26,870 nucleotides of DNA from a virus, in IMG/VR virus record IMGVR_UViG_3300038652_000269, positions 17,090 through 43,959 of that record. One strand, written 5' to 3'. Below the pieces are notes generated by a model. It saw only the letters and a program-made list of their open reading frames with translations. It did not search any database and was not told the origin of the DNA. A program made the translations under genes and the position numbers. Every line of letters starts with the position of its first letter. Within the stretch, counting starts at the first letter, position 1. Positions 14,873 to 20,640 of the stretch are shown piece after piece.

Positions 14873-15367
14873 ATGCAAACTTTATTGGGTCAAATAAAAC
14901 TCCGTGAATTAGAGGAAAGATTGGACGAGTTAATAGGTATGTACGGTTTGCAATTGAGGTATGATGAAGAGCGTCAATTTAGAGCAAGAATAGCTGTTCA
15001 TGAGAATGACTACTCCTTTATTGAATTGCATGCTGATTTAAAGGATAAGAAGTATCTACTAACTCGTATTATCTTAAAGGCACATGAGCTTGGGCACTAT
15101 CTTAGTTATAGTGTCTTCTTCCAAGAGAACTATACCATGTGGGTAATAGATAAAACGATAGATGAGAAAGAAGAGGAGATGAGAGCCTGGGAATTTGCTT
15201 ATCAAGTATTAAGTGATCTGGAGTTTGACTACTGGGATCAATTTGAACAGTATGGCAAGTGGGCGCTGAGCACCTACTATAAGGTATATCACAATCCTAA
15301 AGAGGGGGTGCATCATGCCGTGGTTACAGAGTTCTTTGATTCCCTACTTGCTAATGTTACTGCTTAA
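14873..15367 (+). CDS. ImmA/IrrE-like HExxH metallopeptidase, 164 aa
   Basis: The motif AHELGHYLSY (about residues 72-81) has the HExxH zinc-peptidase core, and EEEMRAWEFAYQVL (about 101-114) matches the ExxAxxFA third-ligand helix of the ImmA/IrrE (COG2856, DUF955) family. These enzymes cleave phage or ICE repressors (ImmA) or act in the DNA-damage response (IrrE). ATG 14873 is chosen behind GGGTGGAG; GTG 14861 would lie in the site. The family's usual helix-turn-helix fusion is absent. Substrate unknown; the target may be the host's or this element's own repressor. A structured gene-free stretch follows. Confidence 0.65.
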   Translation: MQTLLGQIKLRELEERLDELIGMYGLQLRYDEERQFRARIAVHENDYSFIELHADLKDKKYLLTRIILKAHELGHYLSYSVFFQENYTMWVIDKTIDEKEEEMRAWEFAYQVLSDLEFDYWDQFEQYGKWALSTYYKVYHNPKEGVHHAVVTEFFDSLLANVTA

Positions 15368-15637
15368 GTACCCCGATAGCCGAGCGAGCGGAGCGAGCGA
15401 TGGGGGCGTTGACCCGCCGATCCATCTTTAGGGGACCCCGAATGAAAATGAGGGGGGGCTTGTAAGATGGTGATACGCTGGTCCAATTGTAGAGGCCTTC
15501 GGCACATAATTCGGCCTTCGGCAACTAACAGAAGTTCAAGAGCTTTAAGGTCAAGACATACTAGTAGGATTATATAAGGGTTTTTATTATATGTGTTCTA
15601 TTGGTATGGTATTATTTTAAAAGGAGTGTTATGTATC
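15368..15637 (+). ncRNA. GC-rich structured non-coding stretch
   Basis: No supported gene. Contains a direct repeat GAGCGAGCG (15382-15399, two adjacent copies) between CCCC (15371-15374) and GGGG (15402-15405). Nested helices follow: TTGACC (15409-15414) with GGTCCAA (15480-15486), one bulge, and CCATCTT (15422-15428) with AAGATGG (15464-15470), enclosing CCCC/GGGG. Two copies of GCCTTCGGC (about 15495-15503 and 15514-15522) form small hairpins. Local GC is far above the surroundings. A leader RNA or an RNA gene is plausible; I do not recognise a known riboswitch. Confidence 0.35.
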
Positions 15638-15817
15638 ATGTCTATTTTAAAAGAATATAAGTGTGACTCATGCAAAGAGCTATTTAATTATGAAGATGAG
15701 ATGGTTTTTGATGGCGACGAGCTAACGGAGCCAGAAGAAGGCTGGAGCACCTGTGAATGTATCGAATGTTATACAGACAATGTAGACTATGAGGAGGATA
15801 ATATAGATTATGACTAA
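15638..15817 (+). CDS. Tandem zinc-ribbon paralog A, 59 aa
   Basis: Reads MSILKEYKCDSC, then FDGDEL, EEGWSTCECIEC and an acidic tail DYEEDNIDYD. CDSC and CECIEC form one zinc ribbon. The ATG at 15638 has AAGGAG 11 bases before it. It is a clear paralog of the next gene (shared LKEYKC, FDGDEL, EEG, CECxEC) and overlaps it by 8 bases. Confidence 0.65.
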   Translation: MSILKEYKCDSCKELFNYEDEMVFDGDELTEPEEGWSTCECIECYTDNVDYEEDNIDYD

Positions 15818-16043
15818 ATTAAAAGAGTACAAGTGTATTATCTGTGACGAGGTAATCTTTGACGGCGACGAGCTTAACTCAGCTGAAGAAGGTTTTAACT
15901 ATTGTGAGTGTAAGGAGTGTTTCTATGAGGAGACATGTCAATATTGTCACAAGGATGTGAAGGACGACCCAGTTAGAATAAATAATCTCTTGGCTCATCG
16001 GCATTGTGCTCATAAGGCAGGAGATATTCAGGGAGAAGTATAA
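15810..16043 (+). CDS. Tandem zinc-ribbon paralog B, 77 aa
   Basis: Starts MTKLKEYKCIIC and repeats the paralog A pattern (FDGDEL, AEEG, CECKEC), then adds CQYC and HRHCAH, which suits a second metal site. GAGGAGG precedes the ATG within the end of paralog A, so translation is coupled. Tandem duplication within one operon is the simplest origin. DNA- or polymerase-binding is possible; no direct sign. Confidence 0.65.
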   Translation: MTKLKEYKCIICDEVIFDGDELNSAEEGFNYCECKECFYEETCQYCHKDVKDDPVRINNLLAHRHCAHKAGDIQGEV

Positions 16044-16070
16044 TAGATTACTATATAGGAGGAGTCTCTT

Positions 16071-16253
16071 ATGGCAGAGAATGCTGTAAAATATATGGAA
16101 GGTATGAAACAAGCTACACGGGATACATGTACTTGTAAGGTAGGGGATAGGGATACAGTGGTTATCGGGCCGATTGGTGGACTGGAGGCAGAAGGTACGC
16201 CTATTGATTTCTTTTTCTGCAAGAACTGTAATTCATTCTGGGGAGAGCTATAA
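16071..16253 (+). CDS. Small zinc-ribbon-like protein, 60 aa
   Basis: CTCK near residue 20 and CKNC near residue 50 can form one zinc site, with a Gly/Pro-rich middle (VVIGPIGGLEAEG) and a C-terminus FWGEL. AGGAGG precedes ATG by 7-8 bases, directly next to a CTATATAG palindrome at 16051. No known family. Confidence 0.6.
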   Translation: MAENAVKYMEGMKQATRDTCTCKVGDRDTVVIGPIGGLEAEGTPIDFFFCKNCNSFWGEL

Positions 16254-16283
16254 GGGTTCTCTCCTATATAGGGGGAAACACAC

Positions 16284-16772
16284 ATGAAAACAAATCTAGT
16301 TATTGATGTTATTATACACTATAGTATAACACTGCAAGGGAAACTCTGTTGGGGGTGCGCCCCTGCTTCTACTATAGGGGAAATGCATGCTATTATTGAA
16401 AAGAATAATGAGGACGGGGGTAGTCTTCGCTATATAGAGGATAAAAGCCTTCGGACAATCATAGATAAATATGTGGAAGTTATGCGGCGGGGTGGGTACT
16501 CCTTCTCTAGCAAGGATGGTGTCTTCTTCTACTATATAGACAACAAGCCTCATCACTATATAGGAGAAGCGCCCTCTGCTATGGACGGAAAGCCTATTTA
16601 TGGGCATGAGCTGCGATGGGCCGTGCAATCCCATATCCAATCTTTAAAAGGCAAAGAGCGTTTTGATGAGTTACTCTATATAGAGGAGAAGTATGCTACC
16701 TTTACAGGAGTACACATCCCTATAGGCCAAACAACTATATATGATTATCTACCAGGTGGTTCTAATGCCTGA
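16284..16772 (+). CDS. Hypothetical protein, 162 aa
   Basis: Opens with MKTNLVIDVIIHYSI, has a CWGC motif near residue 22, several Tyr-Ile dipeptides encoded by TATATA (part of the CTATATAG cluster), and GVHIPIGQTTIYDYL at the end. ATAGGGGG lies upstream with another CTATATAG at 16264. Unknown fold and function. It overlaps the next gene by 8 bases. Confidence 0.6.
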   Translation: MKTNLVIDVIIHYSITLQGKLCWGCAPASTIGEMHAIIEKNNEDGGSLRYIEDKSLRTIIDKYVEVMRRGGYSFSSKDGVFFYYIDNKPHHYIGEAPSAMDGKPIYGHELRWAVQSHIQSLKGKERFDELLYIEEKYATFTGVHIPIGQTTIYDYLPGGSNA

Positions 16773-16998
16773 AAAGGGTGAGCTATGTGTTATAGGGGGA
16801 AAGCATGCACATAGGTGTTTCTATACTCCTATAGTAAACAAAGTGTGTGTTTTCTCTAGAGAGACTGGCAACACGTATCAGGTATTTCTCAATTCAACTT
16901 TTGAAAGTTGGAACATACATCCTGAGGATTTCATCCCTATTGATATGAACAATGATCATGCTGTTAAGCTATTAAATAAAGAGGAGGACAATCTATGA
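16765..16998 (+). CDS. NNxxAL-family paralog, 77 aa
   Basis: ATG 16765 behind AGGTGG (5 bases) is chosen; ATG 16741 lies deeper in the previous gene. The sequence opens MPEKGELCVIGGKHA and ends PIDMNNDHAVKLLNKEE, matching the terminal NNxx(A/G)(L/V)xLLxEE motif of the genes at 17798, 18160, 18458, 18681, 25188 and 25474. Divergent in the middle. It overlaps the next gene by 4 bases (ATGA). Function unknown. Confidence 0.6.
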   Translation: MPEKGELCVIGGKHAHRCFYTPIVNKVCVFSRETGNTYQVFLNSTFESWNIHPEDFIPIDMNNDHAVKLLNKEEDNL

Positions 16999-17153
16999 AT
17001 CCATTAGGTAATCAGAAGGCCCCTCTCTATATAGGGGAAAACATCCTCTCACTAGGGGAATACTATATAGTAGGAACCGCCTCTTATCATAAGGATTGGT
17101 ATGAGCCTGTCTACGTACTTCCTATCAACGATGGGCTTAAGGCCGCTGAGTAA
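16995..17153 (+). CDS. Hypothetical protein, 52 aa
   Basis: ATG overlaps the previous stop (ATGA) behind GAGGAGG. Product begins MNPLGNQKAPLYIGENILSL, has a beta-rich middle and ends DGLKAAE. Two CTATATAG palindromes (17027, 17063) lie in it, both encoding Tyr-Ile. Part of the CTATATAG-dense operon. No known family. Confidence 0.55.
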   Translation: MNPLGNQKAPLYIGENILSLGEYYIVGTASYHKDWYEPVYVLPINDGLKAAE

Positions 17154-17525
17154 GTGGCCGCTATCAGCTCAAGTAATATGAGACACGGGAGAGACTTATC
17201 TATGCATACTAGCCTGAAATACACCTCTCAAAGGGGGTAAGGCTAGTCCACCCTGAAATTAGGGGGGTTTTGTGGAGGTCTGTGTCTCCCTTTTCGTCTG
17301 TCTAAGTACTGGTATGACAGCATTCTTAAGGTGTAGCTATAAATATGTATATGAAGTTGAAAGTAGTACTCTCTATTAACTAATGAGGAGCATAAATATA
17401 GATCAATTTATACTTCCTCTTATTAATACGGGGTAATACATTAAATTACACCACGTTTAAGTAAATTTATTGAAAGTTATGTTATTATAAATAAGATTAG
17501 TTATAGAAGGGAGGTAAAGGATGTA
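17154..17525 (+). ncRNA. Structured non-coding stretch with three-way junction
   Basis: GGGAGA+GAC (17187-17195) pairs with GTC+TCTCCC (17278-17290), enclosing two perfect or near-perfect arms: ACTAGCC (17208-17214)/GGCTAGT (17241-17247), and CCAC (17248-17251)/GTGG (17272-17275) with inner CCT/AGG. TTTT follows the closing helix. A second long hairpin runs 17375-17427: ATTAA, GAGGA, ATAAAT against ATTTAT, TCCTC, TTAAT. The layout suggests a folded RNA; I do not recognise a known class. No gene is supported here. Confidence 0.4.
17470..17497 (+). promoter_or_regulatory. Possible promoter before 17526
   Basis: TTGAAA (17470-17475), a 16-base spacer and TAAGAT (17492-17497) resemble sigma-A boxes (5/6 and 4/6). 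It sits directly upstream of the 17526 ribosome binding site. Confidence 0.3.
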
Positions 17526-17684
17526 GTGGTAGTTGATTATATTACTAAGAAAGATACTCACTCTATAGGAGATACTCTTACTCTCTATAGTGAAAGTGAG
17601 TCCTATATAGGAGAAGTAATAGATGTAGCTATCTATCCTAATATGGTAGATAGAGAGTTAGTCTATATAGAGATAGATATGTAG
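17526..17684 (+). CDS. Hypothetical protein, GTG start, 52 aa
   Basis: GTG 17526 lies 11 bases after GGGAGG; no ATG fits in frame. The product begins MVVDYITKKDTHSIGDTLTL and ends VYIEIDM, likely beta-rich. It contains two CTATATAG copies (17603, 17663) as Tyr-Ile codons. It precedes the NNxxAL array. The stop is followed, in the same frame, by a 22-codon open stretch that looks like a relict membrane segment. Confidence 0.5.
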   Translation: MVVDYITKKDTHSIGDTLTLYSESESYIGEVIDVAIYPNMVDRELVYIEIDM

Positions 17685-17750
17685 TGTTATAGTCTTATAG
17701 GAGGAGTGTCTTTCTATATAGTATTTCTTCTCTATATAGTATTATATTAG
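17685..17750 (+). pseudogene. Relict membrane-peptide segment
   Basis: In frame with the preceding stop, the sequence reads CYSLIGGVSFYIVFLLYIVL before a TAG at 17748. This resembles the C-terminus of the 32-aa micro-protein at 18027 (GVFIYIVLS). AGGAGG abuts a GTG at 17706, too close for good initiation. Probably a remnant of a duplicated micro-membrane gene; a 14-aa peptide is the alternative. Confidence 0.3.
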
Positions 17751-17797
17751 AGGTTAGGTTTTTGATTTGCGGCGCCCAGTAATATGGAGGTGTTTGT

Positions 17798-18025
17798 TTG
17801 ACATATGGACCTGTTGATAGTAAAGGGAATTTATATAAGGAGGGTGCTTTATACAAAGCACATGGTGTAATTTTTAAAATGGTTCGTATGCATTATCCCT
17901 ATGCTGATGTAGGTTTTGGTAGTAGTGGGCGGACTGCGGAAGTATCTGTTATAAGTGGTTGGGAGTGTATTGCACCAAACGTAGATAATAACGAAGAGGG
18001 TCTTTATCTCTTAGAGGAGGATTAA
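17798..18025 (+). CDS. NNxxAL-family paralog, intact type member, 75 aa
   Basis: ORF opens with TTG at 17798, behind TATGGAGG. Product reads DSKGNLYKEGALYK, a beta-rich middle, GWECIAP and the terminal NNEEGLYLLEED. This is the shared family pattern: DxxGNxYxxGxxY..., GW, NNxxALxLLxEE. It is the best intact example. A GCGGCGCCCAGTAA leader resembles those before 18160 and 19588. A micro-membrane gene follows directly. Family unrecognised; short beta-barrel binding fold is a guess. Confidence 0.65.
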   Translation: MTYGPVDSKGNLYKEGALYKAHGVIFKMVRMHYPYADVGFGSSGRTAEVSVISGWECIAPNVDNNEEGLYLLEED

Positions 18026-18026
18026 T

Positions 18027-18125
18027 ATGCACAAAGAATGGTATGATATAGATATGATAGATATGCTTCTCTGTATGTTAGGTGTTTCTACTATAGGTGT
18101 ATTTATTTATATAGTATTATCTTAG
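18027..18125 (+). CDS. Membrane micro-protein, 32 aa
   Basis: AGGAGG is 6 bases before ATG. The N-terminal third is charged (MHKEWYDIDMID), the remainder one transmembrane helix (LLCMLGVSTIGVFIYIVLS). It follows the 17798 gene with one base between, and similar hydrophobic micro-proteins follow other family members (17685, 19060, 19395), suggesting a duplicated two-gene cassette. Confidence 0.5.
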   Translation: MHKEWYDIDMIDMLLCMLGVSTIGVFIYIVLS

Positions 18126-18159
18126 TATTCTCGCCGCCCATCAGTAAGGAGTGATTTGT

Positions 18160-18388
18160 ATGATGAACTTAGAAGTTGATAGTCAAGGTAATCCTTATAA
18201 GGTTGGTTCTATTTACTATGGACATAAGCATTACCTTAAAATAATAGCAATCACTTTTACTAATATAGATGTTCTTCCTCTTGGTAAAAAAAAGAGTTAT
18301 TAGATTATCTATTATGGATGGTTGGGTGCCTGAATGTCCTGAAGTGTCTAACAATCAAGATGCGCTTTATTTATTGAAGGAGGAATAG
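18160..18388 (+). pseudogene. NNxxAL-family paralog broken by a frameshift in A8
   Basis: The frame from ATG 18160 (AAGGAG 8 bases upstream) reads MMNLEVDSQGNPYKVGSIYY and stops at 18301-18303. The rest of the family pattern continues in the +1 frame to a TAG at 18386: RVIRLSIMDGWVPE and NNQDALYLLKEE. The two parts meet at an A8 run (18286-18293). Removing one A restores a protein of about 75 aa, equal to the 17798 paralog. Options: genuine decay, polymerase or ribosome slippage on A8, or a sequencing error. Confidence 0.7.
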
Positions 18389-18389
18389 T

Positions 18390-18461
18390 ATGAATAAGCA
18401 AGTATATTTTTGTAGACGTATTGATGAATATAAATATGATGGTGTAGGAGTGATCTTGTGA
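18390..18461 (+). CDS. Possible 23-aa micro-gene
   Basis: ATG 18390 follows AAGGAGG and lies one base after the stop of the broken paralog. Product begins MNKQVYFCRRIDEYKYDG. Its TGA overlaps the next GTG. The strong site supports translation; it may be a leader that couples to 18458. No hydrophobic stretch. Confidence 0.35.
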   Translation: MNKQVYFCRRIDEYKYDGVGVIL

Positions 18462-18679
18462 CTAGATTATTAGAAGATGGTACTCCTGCCTGGGCTTTAA
18501 ATGTTATAACAGAAAAATATCGAGAAGGCTTCTATTCTTATGATATTGGTCGCCTTGGTGCTGAAAGGCATTGGATTTATTCTAATGGTATAGAAGATAG
18601 AAGGCGAGTTAAAGGGAGTACTGTTAGACTCCTTCCTTCTAATAATAGTGAAGCTTTGTATTTTTTAAGGGAGGAATAG
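18458..18679 (+). CDS. NNxxAL-family paralog, GTG start, 73 aa
   Basis: GTG 18458 overlaps the preceding micro-gene; GTAGGAGTG lies upstream. Product has a divergent start (MTRLLEDGTPAWAL), a segment GFYSYDIGRLGAE and the family ending NNSEALYFLREE. Intact. Followed one base later by the next family gene. Divergence among the members is high in the middle and low at the C-terminal motif. Confidence 0.6.
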   Translation: MTRLLEDGTPAWALNVITEKYREGFYSYDIGRLGAERHWIYSNGIEDRRRVKGSTVRLLPSNNSEALYFLREE

Positions 18680-18680
18680 T

Positions 18681-19057
18681 ATGAGTATTGAATCGTTTAT
18701 AAGAAATAACCATCCTGATATTTTAGAACAGTATGAACGTTATATAGATAGGTCTAATTTTCCTGCCGTCGGCTCTACCGTCATTCCATTAGTTGATGGA
18801 TATGGAACACGTCTTGTTGATGGTCGAGGTAGCTCTATGACTGTATTAGAATATACAGACAATATAAAAAGGATCATATTTATCGTTTGTATGATACTCA
18901 TTTTATCTTACTTGATATTAAAGATAATAATGCGACAGTTAAATTAATACAACAAAATAGAACTACAGTTTTAATTTTAACTAATGGCTGGGATTATGTT
19001 TCCCCTGTTTTTTCCACTAATCAAGATGCTCTATCTCTTATGGAAGAAGGTGAGTAA
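18681..19057 (+). pseudogene. NNxxAL-family paralog with an extended N-terminus, frameshifted
   Basis: The frame from ATG 18681 (GGGAGG upstream) reads MSIESFIRNNHPDILEQYER, then DGYGTRLVDGRG, and would switch at about 18861-18872 (AATATAAAAAGG) to the -1 frame, which holds DHIYRLYDTHFILLDI, LTNGWDYVSP and TNQDALSLMEEGE to a TAA at 19055-19057. Left in its own frame it ends at 18947 in an artefactual hydrophobic tail. Joined, it would be about 124 aa. The joined part aligns by eye with 17798. Slippage on AAA or decay or sequencing error are the options. Confidence 0.65.
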
Positions 19058-19059
19058 CT

Positions 19060-19212
19060 TTGTTATTAACTGTAGTTATTCTTTATATAATATCTGCTAT
19101 TATTCACATTTATCTTTGGGACAATTTGCCGAGGATAAGTTTTGTTTTATTTTCTATATCTACGCTTCTTATTTTTTTAGTTACATTAGCTCAAATAATA
19201 ATTTTATTTTAA
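19060..19212 (+). CDS. Membrane micro-protein, TTG start, 50 aa
   Basis: TTG 19060 follows GAAGGTGAG and lies two bases after the stop of the previous frame. Two hydrophobic stretches (residues 1-18 and 26-50) around a polar turn WDNLPRIS give a helical hairpin. A frame at 18984 crosses it but has no ribosome site. Same position after an NNxxAL member as other micro-membrane genes. Confidence 0.5.
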   Translation: MLLTVVILYIISAIIHIYLWDNLPRISFVLFSISTLLIFLVTLAQIIILF

Positions 19213-19225
19213 GGAGGTATATATT

Positions 19226-19393
19226 TTGTCTCAAAAGAAATTAATCGAAGGCAAGGTTGTAATGGCTAGTTATGGTCAACCTGGTGTTCTTGAAATTCGC
19301 ACGCCGACTGTTGAGGGTGATAATTCTTATTTTGCTAAAGAACTCTCTAAATATATGGGCAAGAAAGTTACTATTTATATAGAGGAGGAATAA
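19226..19393 (+). CDS. Hypothetical protein, TTG start, 55 aa
   Basis: AAGGAGG precedes TTG 19226 by 8 bases. Product begins MSQKKLIEGKVVMASYGQPG and ends KKVTIYIEEE, beta-rich with a Gly-rich turn. No Cys. Possibly a small beta-barrel; no family. A frameshifted membrane gene follows after one base. Confidence 0.55.
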   Translation: MSQKKLIEGKVVMASYGQPGVLEIRTPTVEGDNSYFAKELSKYMGKKVTIYIEEE

Positions 19394-19394
19394 T

Positions 19395-19551
19395 ATGATT
19401 AGCTTTCTTACTGCTATTGTCATGTGGGGGTTTAGCCTTTTTCTTTTTCTATACTAATGAAAATTATTTAGCTGGTATTATATATATTCTTATTATTGGT
19501 ACCATAACTATTTCTATTTTATTAGAAGAAATAATTAAAAAAATGAAGTAA
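19395..19551 (+). pseudogene. Micro-membrane gene with a frameshift at a T-rich run
   Basis: ATG 19395 behind GAGGAGG opens MISFLTAIVMWGFSLFLF and stops at 19455-19457. In the +1 frame, from about 19447, the sequence continues YTNENYLAGIIYILIIGTIT to a TAA at 19549-19551, a coherent second transmembrane helix with a charged tail (EEIIKKMK). The switch lies at a T5 run (19438-19448 region). One extra T explains it. A 20-aa product from the first frame alone is the alternative. Confidence 0.5.
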
Positions 19552-19587
19552 AATTTTCGCTGACTTTTTTCAGTAAGGAGGAATACT

Positions 19588-19812
19588 ATGTGCTCTGATC
19601 CTATTCAAGTAAGAGATTTTGAATGTTGGAATATGTCTCTTTCTATGTTGTTTGGTAAAACTCCTAAAGTTACGATGTCTTGTGGCAAATGTAGGCATAT
19701 TTGGAGTAAACGTTTTACTGGAATGGATTTTAGGAATGGTTATAAAAATCGTCCAGTTTCTATCTGCCCACGTTGCAATACTTCTAATTATGTACCAATG
19801 GCTATTAGTTAA
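19588..19812 (+). CDS. Zinc-ribbon protein, 74 aa
   Basis: CGKC near residue 32 and CPRC near residue 62 form a zinc ribbon with a basic middle (SKRFTGMDFRNGYKNRP). ATG 19588 behind AAGGAGG. Upstream lies CTGA, CTTTTT, TCAG, a small hairpin, then the CAGTAAGGAG leader seen before 17798 and 18160. Nucleic-acid binding is likely for this fold type; partner unknown. Confidence 0.65.
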   Translation: MCSDPIQVRDFECWNMSLSMLFGKTPKVTMSCGKCRHIWSKRFTGMDFRNGYKNRPVSICPRCNTSNYVPMAIS

Positions 19813-19843
19813 ATGATCTTGATTTTTTGATCATGCATGGAAG

Positions 19844-19870
19844 GCTTTCTACCCCTTTATAGGGGGAAGG
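19844..19870 (+). terminator. Hairpin with CCCCT/AGGGG stem
   Basis: CCCCT (19852-19856), loop TTAT, AGGGG (19861-19865), extended by CTT/AAG. No strong U tract. A second small hairpin TGATC/GATCA lies just before it (19814-19834). Confidence 0.35.
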
Positions 19871-19913
19871 TATTTGGGTATATAGTTGATTGTATAAGTG
19901 AGGAGGAATTTTT

Positions 19914-20042
19914 ATGAAAACTGCAAGTTTTATAAGCACGAAGGGGTACCGTAATTTTATCTCTAATAATCCAGATATAGAAATTCATTCTACTTTTGCT
20001 TTTGAAAAAGAAATTATTCTTACATATAGTGGCACAATTTAA
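19914..20042 (+). CDS. Hypothetical protein, 42 aa
   Basis: GAGGAGG precedes ATG 19914 by 7-8 bases. Product begins MKTASFISTKGYRNFISNN, is soluble and short. No motif. May be a fragment, but the site is strong and there is no sign of a broken neighbour. Confidence 0.4.
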   Translation: MKTASFISTKGYRNFISNNPDIEIHSTFAFEKEIILTYSGTI

Positions 20043-20083
20043 TAATATCTATATGTAAACTATAGATTAAAAGGGGGATTTGT

Positions 20084-20635
20084 ATGTTTAATAAATTATT
20101 TGGCAAAAAAGAAACTACAGAACAAGGGGGCGATCTTCATATGACAACACATCTATTTAACCACGCACTAGGTATAAAAGCTCGTGATATTATTACAGGT
20201 TGCGAGGGTATAATTGTTACACGTAATGATCATATCTCTGGTTGTGCTCATTATGGTTTAGCACAACCAGAGACAGAGGCTGGTGTTATTCCGCCGACTG
20301 AATTCTTTGATGAAGGTCGTATTGAATTTGTTGGTAAAGGTGTATCTGATCGTGTTGAAGATCCAGACGCTACATTCAAGTATGAGGCTGGTCTTTTAGC
20401 AAAAGATAAAATTACTGGATTTAAAGGTAAGATTGGTGTGCGTGGTCAGACATTCAATAGTGCTGATAATTATGCTTTAATACCTGATGTTGATGAAAAG
20501 GGGAAACTACAAGAAGCAATGTTCTTTGATGAGGGTCGTCTTGAAATATTAGATGAAGGCATTACAGCTAAAGAAGTGGAATCATCTCAACGTGGACCAA
20601 TTTTTAGTCGTGACACACAACAGGGACTTTACTAA
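20084..20635 (+). CDS. Tandem-domain phage-type protein, 183 aa
   Basis: Two copies of one domain of about 60 residues. The first, near 31-85, has DIITGCEGIIVTRNDHISGC, PTEFFDEGRIEF; the second, near 105-160, has DKITGFKGKIGVRGQTFNSA, AMFFDEGRLEI. Single-domain versions are common in phages, without known function; the repeated ITGFxG...FDEGRLE pattern is what I recognise. ATG 20084 follows AAAGGGGG. An in-frame ATG at 20141 follows AAGGGGG, so a form without the 19-residue charged start could be made. Confidence 0.65.
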   Translation: MFNKLFGKKETTEQGGDLHMTTHLFNHALGIKARDIITGCEGIIVTRNDHISGCAHYGLAQPETEAGVIPPTEFFDEGRIEFVGKGVSDRVEDPDATFKYEAGLLAKDKITGFKGKIGVRGQTFNSADNYALIPDVDEKGKLQEAMFFDEGRLEILDEGITAKEVESSQRGPIFSRDTQQGLY

Positions 20636-20640
20636 GAATT

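Larger units (their letters stand above)
16051..17739. repeat. Cluster of the palindromic octamer CTATATAG
   Basis: Thirteen exact copies start at 16051, 16264, 16430, 16532, 16556, 16676, 17027, 17063, 17603, 17663, 17714 and 17732, plus shorter CTATAG variants between; the count given is what I located by eye and includes twelve listed here, so it should be rechecked by computer. Copies inside genes are always in the same frame (xxC TAT ATA Gxx, Tyr-Ile), while 16051 and 16264 lie upstream of genes. Elsewhere in the window I saw only 3134. Composition alone predicts far fewer than one per kilobase. Confidence 0.7.

Noticed and set aside
16051-17739. CRISPR array
   Set aside because: CTATATAG units are only 8 bases, irregularly spaced and within genes; no repeat-spacer structure exists.
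18984-19244. 86-aa hydrophobic plus-strand frame
   Set aside because: Shifted shadow of the 19060 micro-membrane gene and of the 18681 tail; no ribosome site.
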